Assembly: GCA_023213395.1 (NCBI GenBank)
Contig: CM041465.1
Location: 88,357,741-88,421,740 of the forward strand
Reading direction: 5' to 3'
DNA length: 64,000 nt
DNA from: Cycas panzhihuaensis
Taxonomy: Eukaryota > Cycadophyta
Every line of letters starts with the position of its first letter. Positions within the stretch are counted from its first letter, which is position 1. The notes under the pieces were generated by a model, which saw nothing but the letters and a program-made list of their open reading frames with translations, did not search any database and was not told the DNA's origin. The translations under genes were made by a program, and so were the position numbers. This document shows, in pieces, positions 1 to 10,794 of this stretch.

Positions 1-60
1 AGTCACAATCTTTATTGACAAAGAGATAGTTGAGAACAGTATTTTTTGACCGAAAAAGAT

Positions 61-600
61 GTTTGACCTTTTTGAGCCCAACAAAGGCATCGATCCAAGA
101 GAATGGGTAGAATGGATTGAAGCTCAAAATCAATTCACAGAGAATACAAAAATTGACGACTATTGAGTAGACTTAGAATTGTTCTTGGGAGAAAAAGCTT
201 CTCACTAATTCAATAATTGGTCCAACCAATCAATAAGATAGACCGATTGGTTTTGGTTTTAATGTGCATTTATCAAAATATTTGGACAACAACAAAAAGA
301 TCATCAAACCCACAAGCAAAGAGAGGGTACCAAAGCATCAAAGCAACCGGATAAGAGGGCAAAAGTAAAACAAGAAGGACAAGAAGCAAAGATTTTGCAA
401 GAGCTAAAACAAGAACCAATTTAGAGGGAACAACATGACTACATAGAAGACTTGAAGCAAGCTCGAGCGACAGAAGAATCTCAAGTCAATATCAGAGAAG
501 AAATCCAAAGTGAAGTTACACAGAGGCAGCACAAAGACAAGGAAGAACAAGTCGATTTTGAAGAAGAATCACAAAAACTTCATGCAAGGTACTCATTGAT
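61..600 (+). pseudogene. Degenerate Gag fragment of element H
   Basis: Plus-strand translation from about 61 gives a run with the gypsy Gag pattern 'PREWVEWIEAQNQFTENTKI', followed by LGEKAS, which fits the start of the retrotransposon Gag (capsid-like) domain. Stops interrupt it after about 35 codons. A Lys/Glu/Gln-rich, probably coiled-coil tail follows (open 452-667, KQARATEESQ...). Gag would form the cytoplasmic particle that packages element RNA. No zinc knuckle is seen. A similar Gag start occurs in element I at 4440-4709 (minus). Confidence 0.55.
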
Positions 601-1527
601 CTTGTGTTGCACATGCCCATCTCTTTTGGTAGAATTATTTGTCCTCTCCCTTTTCCTCACTCAGTAGCTGTAGCAAAATTTTCTTTTCCAAATCCCATAG
701 TTAGCCATAATCATAATCTCCTTAACTCTAGTTTTCTCGTAGGCCAAATCCCAATCCCTCTTTGTAACCCTAGTTCATCCCTTTACTTACATACTTTTTC
801 ACCCCCTATAGATCATCCTAAACAGGATACTCTACAACTTCAATCTATTCATCATATTTCATCTCTTAGTATTACCCCTTACAAAACCCCATTCGGCTTT
901 TCCCAAACCCCTTCAATTTCATATCAACAATATTGTTTCTTTCCGTTAAATCTTTTCTTTTGTCTGAATACCATTCCTAAAAGCCCATTAAAGTCTTTTT
1001 TTCATAAAGAACATCTATTGTTGATTCCCCATCCATCCTTCTCTCCCAAAAAGTGTTGTGGTCTAACAAAACTTGCACAAATTTTCATCCCCATCCATGG
1101 CATATTCCAAAATTTATCCTTTCTTCCTATACCTTCAAATTCACAATTCCTCCTTTTCTTTCTCTTTTCACAATAAGCAATTGCCAATCCATGACCCTTA
1201 CAATCAATTCTTTTTACAAAATCCTCACTTCTCCTTCCATTAACCATTTCATTTGAAAACAAAATGTGCAAACACAAGGCAAGACAGAGACAAGACAAAT
1301 GAGACACATCATAGGTCCCAAGATCCTTCTGATGTAGAACAAGATACAGCATGTACCTGGCCACAGAAACAAACATCGACAAATTCAAAACACATGCTAG
1401 CAAAGCTCCATAGAAGACGCAAGATCAAACCAAATCTTCACGACCTACAGGATCTAGCACGAGGTGGTTGGAAGATTAGACCGAGCTATAAGCATTTCTC
1501 AATACTTCGAGGGCAAAATATTATTAT
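601..1527 (+). other. Non-pol interior of element H, pyrimidine-rich
   Basis: This is the interior between gag and the polypurine tract. From 604 to 1176 the plus strand is open for 190 codons, but the composition is T/C-rich and the product is a Ser/Pro/Phe/Leu-rich string without any recognised domain. I read it as composition-driven rather than coding. The 1390-1527 stretch also translates without a motif I recognise. Confidence 0.5.
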
Positions 1528-1540
1528 AGGGGAGAGGAAT
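1528..1540 (+). other. Polypurine tract of element H
   Basis: AGGGGAGAGGAAT lies immediately before the LTR start TGTAG. It would prime plus-strand DNA synthesis. The equivalent tract of element F (59228-59240, minus) is AGGGGAGGGACT-like. Confidence 0.75.
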
Positions 1541-2083
1541 TGTAGTATTCCAAAATATGGTCAAAACCATATTATGTGACCATTCGAATCAAAGGTCTTT
1601 GAACAAGGATTCCAATGGTTTAGATGAAAGTAAATTCCGACATTTGTATCAAAATTATGACCGTTTAAAGTTTTTAGCCTGCCAATTTTTGGAGAAGTTC
1701 TGGCCGACTTCTATTCTTAGTATTTTTATCATTATAAATAGGAAGTTTGGGCCGCACCCCAACCCATCATTCGGAGATTCCTTTGGCTATATATTTTCGA
1801 TTCAGGGGCTACAATTAGCTCGCCCATTTAGGGGCTGCGTTTGGAGGGTTCCTCGCCTCGAAGAGAGAAGCTCACTTCTTCAGGAAAGACTGGTATTTTG
1901 ATGTCATTTCACTCTATTTTTGGTATTATTTGATAGTAAAGATTATTATTTACTTCAATGGATTCTATAATTCCTGTTCCTTGTTCATTTTTCTATTGAA
2001 AAGCATCTAGTTATTGCCTTTCTGTGGATTATTTTCTATATTTTTAAGGAAAAATGTTCTAAAAGTAGAAGTAGATCGCTACA
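1541..2083 (+). repeat. 3' LTR of element H
   Basis: It starts TGTAGTATTCC right after the polypurine tract. The first 330 bp align with the reverse complement of both F LTRs (59227 downward and 62187 downward), including the blocks GTGACCATTC, TTCCAATGGTT, GTTCTGGCCGACTTCTA and CCTCGCCTCGAAGAG. The U5-side third differs. The end at ...CGCTACA is chosen only because it ends in CA, so the right boundary may be off by tens of bases. Confidence 0.7.
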
Positions 2084-3357
2084 TTATTTCATTAAGCAAT
2101 GTCACTGTCAATGTCTATACATCACTAAGAAGGAACGATTGATATACATTCCATATGAAACTATATCATTGAATACAAGAATTTAGCTCACACACTAGAG
2201 CAAATGATGTATGATCAATTGACTTGGCTCTTAACCTAAAGCACATGCCACAGGAATGAATAACTCGGCTCTCACACCAAAATGGTGGAACATGCCCCAA
2301 TGAACACCAAATTACATGCCTTAGAGGAATGGTTATGACTTATGTTCACAGCCATTCCTTTTCATGACAAAGTGACTCTTCCCTTAATTTCTCATAACAA
2401 TTAATTAATTACCATACATTCCGTCTATACGACCATACGTACATATTCCCATGGGTGATGTCATCGTGTCTGGAACGTATGGCTCAATTCTGAGTGTGTG
2501 TTCCATGCGTTCCCTTCTATGTGTTTCGCATGTGTTCTTGCCCGCATGTGTTCCTTTCAAGAACATATCCTGATATGTGTTCCTCGAGCTATTTTCCAGC
2601 TTTCTTCATTGTCTTATGGCATGCATTCCCACATGTGGTCCTTTAATAATGCATTCTTGCATTCCTTGTGTCAAAATAAGCATACATTCCTACTTTTCCA
2701 TGGTACAAAACAACATGAGTACCAAATTTTGCCCCAGCATCTATCCCAAGTCAACAAAAAGGATTGAGCATCCTTGCTCAATTCAAAATTTCCAAATTTT
2801 TTTATTTAGTTTGTTTTCTCCCCCACTTCTATTTCAAGGCTACTCCTACTACCTCGAATCTACTAAAGCTTCATTGGCTTTCAATATATCTTCATTAATT
2901 TGAGCAAGGGTGGCTAAGATTGCATCCCTTTCTTTTAGTTTCTCCTAGAAAGAAACAATTTCCGCTTTGTAGTTTGCTTCCAATTCCTCCACCATCCAAA
3001 CGATTTGTTGTCCTTTTCCCTTTTGTCGGTACTGGTTAGGAGGATGCTTCTCTCAATTCCATTGTGGGAGAGAATTCTTCCTTGGTTGGGGCCCAATCCT
3101 TCAATGAGGGTTTGATTTCTATTTCTTCTTCCTCCTCCTGCCATCTCTGTTTTCACCACTTATTTGGAGTAATGTTAGATTGGATTGCTTGGTGTTTGTT
3201 GTAACCACTTCAAAATTTTTGTCATCTCCTTCTTCTCCCTTCTTTTCACTTCTGTATCATGAGTGGATTCAAGGAATGCATCCACCCATTGCTTGATCAA
3301 TGGCTCATGTGGTTGAATGGGTATTTAAGGAGGTTGTACTCCCAAGCATTGATATGT
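2084..3357 (-). mobile_element. Distal remnant of gypsy element J, left of the I insertion
   Basis: This stretch should be the continuation of J (15740-18175) because element I interrupts the two with a near-perfect 5-bp target duplication (TATGT before 3358, TATAT after 15739). No domain is readable. The minus strand is open at 2935-3159 with a basic, Gly/Arg-rich product of no known family. From about 2100 to 2760 the plus strand is littered with short words such as GGAACGTAT, TGTTCC and CATTCC, which also occur at 16550-16690 in the other half. Confidence 0.45.
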
Positions 3358-3922
3358 TGTAGTGGGTCCAATTCTCAAACCGCAAAGAGAGATGGTATCT
3401 CCAGTAGATAATGATAATATTTACAAACATTCAACACAGATTTCATGCATTTAACAGTAGTAATTCTCCACAGAGGTAATATTTCTAGTAGATAACATAT
3501 ATTTACAACACATAATTCTTTATAAAATATCATTCAACAAACATAGTTCAACTATCCATGCAATATTGATAAATAACAGCAAAAAATGAAATGATAATAA
3601 ATTAATAGCAGAACCTAATATAATATCCAACAGTTGTAGTCTCTTTGAGGTGAGAGCAATCCTCTACTTTGGCATGGATGCACCCTAATGCCACGAGGTC
3701 ATTATTCCAAGTACAATAAATCCTCCGAGAATGTTTTGCAAATGATCAAGGTGGTTCCCTTTATAGTCTTTATTTTCTCTCTACAAAAACCAACTCCTAA
3801 TTCTCTCTAAAAAACCAACTTCATAATAAAATATATTAATTGACTCTCTTTAATCCTCCTAAAAACCAATTTCATAATAATATAAAAAACCAACTTCTTC
3901 CTTTTTTTGGGGGAGCGCTACA
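3358..3922 (-). repeat. 3' LTR of element I
   Basis: Direct repeat of 15176-15739, with ends TGTAGTGGG (plus strand) and GCGCTACA. Blocks such as AATTCTCCACAGAGGTAATA and CAAGTACAATAAATCCTCC are shared. It lies next to the polypurine tract at 3923. Confidence 0.92.
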
Positions 3923-3957
3923 ATTTCCCTCCCCCCACCCCCGCCCCCGCCCCCCTT
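3923..3957 (-). other. G-rich polypurine tract of element I
   Basis: On the element's sense (minus) strand this reads as five G runs of 3 to 6 separated by C, T or A, ending GAGGGAAAT directly before the LTR start TGTAGCG. A polypurine tract is expected here, but this one is unusually long and could form a G-quadruplex. See findings. Confidence 0.8.
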
Positions 3958-4439
3958 AAACTAATACTTTACCCTCAAAGTATTGAAAATTACTCATTGC
4001 ATGGCTTGGTTTAGTTTTGACTAGTTCTTTCAGCCGCCACTTGCTAAGTTCTATATGTTGTGAAGACTAGGTCCAATCTTGTAGCTTCTATTGGATTTTG
4101 TTGAGGAGTGTTTTGAATTTGTTGATGCTCATTCTTGGGGCTAGGTACATGTTGTAACTTGTCCTATATTGAAGGAATCCTAAGACATGTACGGTGTCTC
4201 AAATGCCTTGTCCTGATCTCGCTTTGTGTTTGCACATTTTGTCCTCCGATGGAATGGCATATGGAATGATAGGTGATCAGAATACATAGAATTTTTGTGA
4301 GGAAGATTTTAACGGAATTTGGGAGATTGGTAAAAGACTTGATCATACGGGTCTTGAATTGATGACTGCTTAGCAAAAAAATCTATATCATCTTTTCGTC
4401 ACTTTGACTGGCTACTTTGATACCTTGATATCCTCACCC
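3958..4439 (-). other. Element I interior between gag and polypurine tract
   Basis: No protein family is recognisable on either strand. A 70-codon minus-strand open stretch at 4164-4376 shows no domain. Confidence 0.4.
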
Positions 4440-4709
4440 TACTTGTGAGTCTATACGTGTCTAATGTTCCCTCCACTTGAACTTTACCTCATTTCTGCCT
4501 CTTGAAAGTTATAATACAAGCATATGAAAACTAATACCACCGGTTGAGTATGAAAGCTTCTTTAGTCAATTAACAAACCAATCACAAGCTCTTTTGTCCA
4601 ATGACATTTCTAAGACTGGTCCATACTCTTCAATTTTTGTATCAAACATGAATTCATGAATGATCTCGATGGTTTCTAGCCATTTTTTCATGTCATTGTA
4701 TTCCCCCAT
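4440..4709 (-). pseudogene. Degenerate Gag N-terminus of element I
   Basis: Minus-strand translation from an ATG at 4709 gives a Gag-like start, 'KKWLETIEIIHEFMFDTKIE', then LEMSLDKRACDWFVN. This matches the plant gypsy Gag pattern W...IE..F......K......L...A..WF. One stop follows WFVN and the remainder soon decays. K inserted about 85 bp upstream of this ATG. The similarity to the Gag start of element H suggests both elements kept the same short Gag segment and lost pol. Confidence 0.55.
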
Positions 4710-4794
4710 ATTTAAAAAACTCTATTTTTCTTTTCCTTTATCAATGAAGGTTGCACTTCAATAATTAAAATCTATATCATCTATTGATCGAAAT

Positions 4795-5025
4795 TGATAG
4801 AAAAATGAACTAGATAGAATTGAAGAAAATGAAACTGAATTCTTTATTGATTTAATATGAAAGATGTACTCTTTTATATACAAGTATTTCGCATAATCGA
4901 TACATACATAAATAACAAGTGTCAATATGAGTGGCAAGTGTCAGCAGAATTCAAAGAGGGGACCATGACACCTAACCCTTAATTTACATAAAGTTTCCTT
5001 AGCATAAAACATTAATATTCAAACA
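4795..5025 (-). repeat. 3' LTR of copia K
   Basis: 231 bp, with plus-strand ends TGATAGAAAAATG and TTCAAACA. Direct repeat of 13856-14086. Confidence 0.93.
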
Positions 5026-5036
5026 CTCTCCCTTAA
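5026..5036 (-). other. Polypurine tract of copia K
   Basis: The sense strand reads TTAAGGGAGAG immediately before the LTR start TGTTTGAATA. Confidence 0.8.
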
Positions 5037-5039
5037 TGT

Positions 5040-5710
5040 TTTATCCTTTATTTTTCATTTCAAGGAGATCCTTGAAATATTGAAATTTATCCTTTGGTAG
5101 AGGTTTTGTAAAGATGTTTGCAACTTGTTGATCATTGCTATAATGATGCAAGTCAATTTCTTTATTCTAAACTTTTTCTCTAATAAAGTGGTGGTGGACT
5201 TTTATATGTTTGGTGCTTGCATGAAAAACAAGATTCTTAGTAAGCTTGATTACACTTTGATTGTCACAGTAGATTGTTGTTTCATTTTTACAGCGTTGAT
5301 TTAAGTTACTTAAGAGTTGCTTTAACTAGATTGCTTCACAAATTGCGTTTACAACAACTTTGTATTCTGCTTCTGTAGAGGATAGGACTATTGTTGCCTG
5401 CTTTTTAGTACTCCATGATGTTGCAGTCGTTTCAAGACTGAAGCAATAATTACATGTTGATTTCCTTTCCTGACATTCTCCAACCCAATCAGAATCAGTG
5501 AATCAAATTAAACCTAGTTCATTTATCCTAGTATATTATAGCCCAAAATTTGCAGTGTCTTTGATATATCTCAAGATTCTCTTTGCAGCATTCCAATGAA
5601 CAACTTTTGGATTATGCATAAACCTGGAAATAACCCCAACAAAGAAGGATACATCTGATCTAGTGGCTATTAAGTAAATGAGACTTTCAACAAGTTGCCT
5701 GAAAAGAGTC
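5040..5710 (-). pseudogene. RT C-terminus and RNase H of copia K
   Basis: Minus-strand translation gives the end of the copia RT domain (FRQLVESLIYLIATRSDVSF, then SRFMHNPKVVHWNAAKRILR) followed by RNase H landmarks: TDSDWVGE, SLSSTEAEY-like 'VLSSTEAEYK', IYCDNQS and KHIKVHHHFIRE, and the end motif VANIFTKPLP. RNase H would remove the RNA strand during cDNA synthesis in the particle. It is contiguous with the RT half at 9803 once L and one TCATT copy are removed. Several stops interrupt it. Confidence 0.88.
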
Positions 5711-5715
5711 TCATT

Positions 5716-6111
5716 TGGTAGAAGATAATGTTTATTGTGTAAGTGTCTAAAGTATTTGGGTGAATGTCATATCTAAGTCAACATTATAATGTTAATTTAA
5801 TGCACACTTGTGCAAGTAAGTGGTCATTAGGTTATTGGTCTTCAAGTAGGTGATATGTCATTGGTTGTATTGGAGGTCACTTGTCCCACATGTAACACAA
5901 GTCTTACTACACTCTCTCACTTATGATGTATAAATAAGTGGTTGAGGTAGAGTAGTGAATGTTGAGTCAAGATGGAATCCATTATGATATTATCGTTGTG
6001 GAGTCATTATGATGTAATCATTTTCATATTGAGTTAATGCTATCATATTATGTTCATGATATTAGTTCTATTGTTCTTGAATATTGAATGATCTCTTTGA
6101 ATATTTCAACA
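5716..6111 (+). repeat. 5' LTR of element L
   Basis: It starts TGGTAGAAGATAATG and ends ATATTTCAACA. A TATA-like GATGTATAAATAAGTGG at about 5928 probably marks the promoter. It carries a 5-bp-scale indel and substitutions relative to 9407-9797. Confidence 0.93.
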
Positions 6112-6123
6112 TGGTATCAGAGT
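6112..6123 (+). other. Primer-binding site of element L
   Basis: TGGTATCAGAGT directly abuts the LTR and matches the complement of the initiator tRNA-Met 3' end at 11 of 12 bases. Confidence 0.9.
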
Positions 6124-8124
6124 AGGTTCTCCTGCATGTTTGAGAGTGGGTTGCTTGTTAAGCTCATTGTTGTGCAGGTTCACCGTCTTGTCTAAGGAGG
6201 TGGCTCTGTAAAGTCATTTGACAGATCGAGGGTCCAAATTTTGGAAAGTGAAACCCTAAGGTCATCATTGTTACAGATTGTGCCAAGTTTGTGACTGTGA
6301 TTGAAGATTTAGTACCAGGTAATACTATTCACTTTTTGTGTTAGGGTTTACCCTGTAGACAATTTGTTGGTATGACTTTGTGAAGACAAAAGATTGATGA
6401 CATGAATGACTTTAAACTTGTTGGCCGTTAAATCCTGTACGGTTGAAGTGAAGGTTTTGTATCTTTTAGGGTTTGTGTTGGAAATTGTTGAGAATGTACT
6501 GGTGAAATTTGAAATTATGTTATGAGCAAAGCATGCTTGCAAAGACAAGTTAGTCACAACCATCAATAAAACCCTAGTTGCTACATGAATAAATTCTACA
6601 AAGCAAACCATAAAGGAAGATGCTCACCAACTTTGAAAGATTAGGTGAGAATAATATTGAAACCTGCGTAGATGTCTGTGTGAAGGGCTGCCAAAAGAAA
6701 TCGTGGAAATAAGAAAGAGGACTCCTGCCGTCGAAAGAAAATCCTACAGAATTAGCTTCGTGGAATGACTGTCCTCCTGAAATCATATATCAACCAGATG
6801 ATAGGGATGATAGTTGTCAAAAAATGTTGTCAAAATAATAACTGCAAGAAAGAAACATAGTCTGTGTCACTTGCAGGAGAAACATCATCTATGTGGGAGT
6901 CGTCGTAATGTAATTTATTGCAGCCAGACTGTCAGTAGGAGATAGAGTCGTAGTTGCATATTTGTATTCATGAATTTCCTGTCTGTATAGTTACATGAAC
7001 ATCCGTTACGTTGTGTGAAAGAGGGTTTACAGAGTGCCTGAAGGAGATGCTATTGCCCCCTGTTGCGTTGCGTAAGATTGTCTAGTCAACCTTTGAGAAA
7101 AGTGCAATGGAAAAGAGATTGGGGAGGAACAATATCACAACGGGCGACTCTTAACATACTATCTAACAACCCACATGGTACCCAAACATGTCCTATAGTA
7201 GTAGAGGCAACGTCAGGCCGCTCAAAGATTGCAAAGGTTACGACTGCCGTGATGTAGAAGGGACATGGTCGCAGAAGAATCGTCTAATTTGCAATTTGAC
7301 TACCAAGAGTACGCCTGTAAATCCATACAAAAAAAAAAAAAAGAAGGAATTACCCTAGTACTACCATCAACTGGTCTATTGCAAGGCCGCCCAATTGCAT
7401 GTAGATTCTAGACTGCATTCTCTTGGACTCCAAACTTCTATCAAAAATGTTGAAGCTATAGCCGTAAAGATCTACAAAGAAGGGCGATCAATTGCGTGAA
7501 AGATCAGAGGATCAGTCGATAAAGAGCAAAGCCGTCAACGCCATGAAAGTCCAATGAAATCTGATATTCGGTCGATCAAACCCTGTTCATCTATTTTTTT
7601 CATCAAGCAGAAACAAATTTCTTTCGGGTACTATTTTTTTCAATGAGTCGATATGAATTTAATGGAATTAGAAGCTACTTTGAAATGTGGCAAATGTCAA
7701 ATTTATTAAGATAGATTTTATTATTTTTGCACAGTCAAATTTAAATTTAATCATATTGAAATTCGGTTTGAAATCTACTAGCCCCCTAGTGGTCAACCCC
7801 TTGATCATATGGAGTACTAGTGTGGCCAATTATTGATTTACTAAGGGGCTAATCTCTTATTAACTTGAAGTTACTCTTTATAAAGAGGTTTCTGCACATT
7901 TCTCCTTATATCTTTGCATCCAAGCATTTGTTCTCCAATCCGTCTAAGCTGTTGAAATCGTATGTCAGAGACGATCGTTTTGGGATATGATTTGAGGGCA
8001 TTTGTTGTTGTTTTGATGAAGTTATTTCTATTTAAAATTGATGCATGATCCTAAGTAATGTGCTTGTAACAAGCTCAGAGTCACATCGTGGAGCTGGAAG
8101 ATATTATTGTTTTTGTGCCAAAAA
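6124..8124 (+). other. Leader/interior of element L without recognised genes
   Basis: Two kilobases hold no readable retroelement domain on either strand. There are scattered AGGGTTT words (6343-6480), a poly(A) run at about 7330-7344, and short open frames (for example 7063-7257) without a domain. The length is unusual for an LTR-element leader and would suit a large non-coding (LARD-like) interior. Confidence 0.5.
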
Positions 8125-9195
8125 AGAATGAATTTTGGATCACAGATAGTAACATAGCCTTGCATGAGTATATCAGAACTAATTTTCAAATTTGAAAAAT
8201 TAAAATGGAGTGTATATTTATGGCTAAAAGGTTATGGAAAGTTGCCTGCAATGGTACTACAGTAATTAATGAAGAATGGAAGGAAAGTTTTAAGAAAAAG
8301 AACTAGTTAGCAATTGATGTTGTACTAGTAGCTTTTGATAAAGAAAATCTTCTGTCTTCTTATCAATTTCTATCTCATACAATTCAAAATGTTGACACTG
8401 CTAGAAGCCCTAGAATCTTCTAAAGGATGCGTATGAAAAGACCCTTCAAGAGGTGGAAGAGGTTCTTGAAAAGGCAGCCAAAACTATTGATTGTTATAAT
8501 ACAGGTAAAAGGAGGATGAAGTGAGTATTGTTGATTCAGAAGAAGAGATATGTGAAGAAGTTACTGAGACTATTAATGAATGTGAAGAAATCACTATTAA
8601 ATGTGTTGTTGAACTTGATGAAATCACTAAGCACAATTTGACTATTGTTGATTATAACCAATCAATAGAAGTTTCTCTAGATGATTCTATTATTTCAAGA
8701 AAGGATAAAACTAAATTTGATTGTCTTATTGAAGATACAAACATAATTTCTTATTTGACTATTAGTTCTAATATGAATTATTCTCAAGCTAATGAAGACT
8801 TTGCTCCAAAGATTGAAGGAATTGCTTGTGGACATACTAATCAAAGGGAGGAACACATATAGGATGTGGATATTGATGCTCATATTTCAAATGATGTTGA
8901 TTCTTCTTTTGTTGATTTATCTTCAAATTTTGGCATTGGTTCAATAGATGTTGATCACTCATATGTTGAAGAAAATGAACACAAGCAAGTGATGATTGAA
9001 CCGATGACAGAAGACATACTTGACATACACCTCAAATTCCAAGATGTTTTTGACAAGTACATACAGGATCACCCAACAGGTCTACACCAGGCTCAAGTTG
9101 GTTCAACCATGGTCTATTACACCCTCGGCATGATGAAGGATTCATTCTTGCACATGAAGATGAAGAAAGTTAAGCTCAAGGACCATCACTCCTGA
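8125..9195 (+). pseudogene. Gag-like plus acidic reading frame of element L
   Basis: The first part (about 8125-8450, two stops and at least one frameshift) resembles the N-terminus of copia-type Gag: KRLWKVACNGTTVINEEWK followed by an Ala/Leu helix and ALE-type segment. This is pattern recognition and is not certain. From 8521 to 9195 the frame is open except for one TAG at 8860-8862. It encodes about 220 residues, very rich in Asp, Glu, Ser and Ile (SIVDSEEEICEEVTETINE at its start), with a short Lys/His-rich end. No zinc knuckle or enzyme motif is present. It may be a Gag derivative or an unrelated captured frame. Confidence 0.45.
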
Positions 9196-9397
9196 AGACT
9201 ACTTCAAGGACAACGCTGCAGGAATCAAGATGAAGATCAAAGTGAAGATATTGTGTTCAAGACCATTCCAAGATCAAAGCGTTATAAATTCAAGACAATG
9301 CCTCATGTGGAGTCATATGTCAATTTTGGTCAGTCCATAGTACTTAGTGTCACGGTGTCTTTAGAATTTAGTTTTTGTTGTCTTGACACTAAACATT

Positions 9398-9406
9398 AAG
9401 GGGAGG
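9398..9406 (+). other. Polypurine tract of element L
   Basis: AAGGGGAGG lies directly before the 3' LTR start TGTTAGAAG. Confidence 0.85.
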
Positions 9407-9797
9407 TGTTAGAAGATAATATTTATCGTAAGTGTCTAAAGTATTTGGGTGAATGTCATATCTAAGAGTCAATATTATAATGTTAATGTAATGCACACTT
9501 GTGCAAGTAAGTGGTCATTAGGTGTTTTGAAGTAGGTGATATGTCATTGGTTATATTGGAGGTCATTTGTCCCACATGTAACACAAGTCTTACAACTCTC
9601 TCTCACTTATGATGTATAAATAAGTGGTTAAGGTAGAATGGTGTATGTTAAGTCAAGATGGAGTCCATTATGATATTATCGTTGTGGAGTCATTGAGATG
9701 TAATCATTTTCATATTGAGTTAATACTATCATATTATGTTCATGATATTACTTCTATTGTTCTTGAATATCGAATGATCTCTTTGAATATTTCAACA
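9407..9797 (+). repeat. 3' LTR of element L
   Basis: 391 bp, starting TGTTAGAAGATAAT and ending ATATTTCAACA, followed by the TCATT duplication. It is homologous to 5716-6111 over its full length. Confidence 0.93.
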
Positions 9798-9802
9798 TCA
9801 TT

Positions 9803-10770
9803 TACTTCTTGTTGATAGCTTTCATCAGAAGTTAGAACACAACCTACTTTAATTGGTGTAGCACATGGATTGCATTCCTCCATTTTGAACCTCTTTAGCA
9901 AATTTTAGCATATTTGGATTGTGAGATGAAAGATCCCACTTTTTGCTTGATCAACTTCTATGCCAAGATAATAGTGAAGCGCGCTCAAGTCAGTCATTTC
10001 AAATTTTCTTTCATGTGTCCTTTTATCAGGATGATAGTTTCTTGATCATTATTTGTGATAGTCAGGTCGTAGGAATCAAATCTTCTTGCCTTCTTATATA
10101 AAGGCTTGTATCTGCTTTACATCTATGAAAACCTCCTTGTTGTACATGATGATCCAACTTGGCATACCAAGCTCTAGGTGCTTGCTTTAGGCCATATAGT
10201 GCCTTTTTTCAACTTGCAAAGTAGATGTTCTTCTCCTCCTTTTATGTATCTAGGTGGTTGTTCCATATAAACTTCTTCATTAAGATCACCATTCATAAAG
10301 GCACTTTTCACATCAATTTGCACAGTCTTCTATTTGTATTGAGCTGCCAAAGCTATAACAGTGCAAACGATTATGAGCTTTGCTACAAGAGCAAATGTCT
10401 CTTCATAGTCGGTGCATGTTGTCTGGGTATATCCTTTAGCTACAAGCTAAGCTTTATGCTTTTCAATGTTTCCATCAGGTTTTTCTTTTATTTAGTATAC
10501 CCATTTGCAACCTACAATGGGTTTATCCTTTGGAGGAGAAACTAGATCCCAAGTGTTATTTTCATTTATGGACTTCATTTCCTTGTCCATAGCTTCTTGC
10601 CATTCTGTTTTTTCACAGGCCTCTTTGAAATTTTGAGGCTCAATTGAACAAACCAAGGCTTGATGCTTTTGAGATCAAGTTCTGTGTTTGAACACATCTC
10701 CCCTCAATTCTTCAAGAGTTTTTAGATACCATTTAGGTAATCTTTTCTTTGAAATATTTTCCTACCCTTC
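9803..10770 (-). pseudogene. Reverse transcriptase (N-terminal and palm part) of copia K
   Basis: Minus-strand frames give RVT_2-type landmarks: [73 protein letters not shown] and FEMTDL. The expected YVDD catalytic box is not intact. The corresponding stretch reads only SYDLTIT, consistent with a small deletion. Stops interrupt at 'VY*IKEKPD' and elsewhere. It joins RNase H at 5710 across the L insertion. Confidence 0.9.
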
Positions 10771-10794
10771 TTTTTCAATCAATGTTTCTGACTC

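Larger units (their letters stand above)
1..2083 (+). mobile_element. Element H: 3' part of a gag-only gypsy-type LTR retrotransposon
   Basis: The segment holds a gag remnant, about 0.9 kb with no pol homology, a polypurine tract and one LTR. The 5' LTR lies outside the window. No protease, RT, RNase H or integrase can be read between gag and the polypurine tract, so this is a non-autonomous derivative of the kind described in plants as TR-GAG, or an internal deletion. The U3 part of its LTR is clearly homologous to the LTRs of chromovirus F at 58608-62187 (shared start TGTAG.ATCCCAAAATATGG-like and shared internal blocks), so the F family may have mobilised it. The 3' edge is inferred from the TG...CA rule only. 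Confidence 0.7.
5716..9797 (+). mobile_element. Element L: complete non-autonomous LTR retrotransposon
   Basis: Both LTRs (396 and 391 bp), a primer site directly after the 5' LTR, a polypurine tract directly before the 3' LTR and a perfect 5-bp target duplication (TCATT, 5711-5715 and 9798-9802) delimit it. The 3.3-kb interior has no protease, integrase, RT or RNase H. Only the last third holds a readable frame (8125-9195). LTR identity is about 94-95% by eye. It is inserted in the RT-RNase H region of copia K, opposite to it in orientation. Confidence 0.95.

Noticed and set aside
604-1176. 190-codon plus-strand open frame in element H
   Set aside because: The product is a Ser/Pro/Phe/Leu string from a T/C-rich tract, with no domain. 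Low stop density is expected from composition, so I do not call it a gene.
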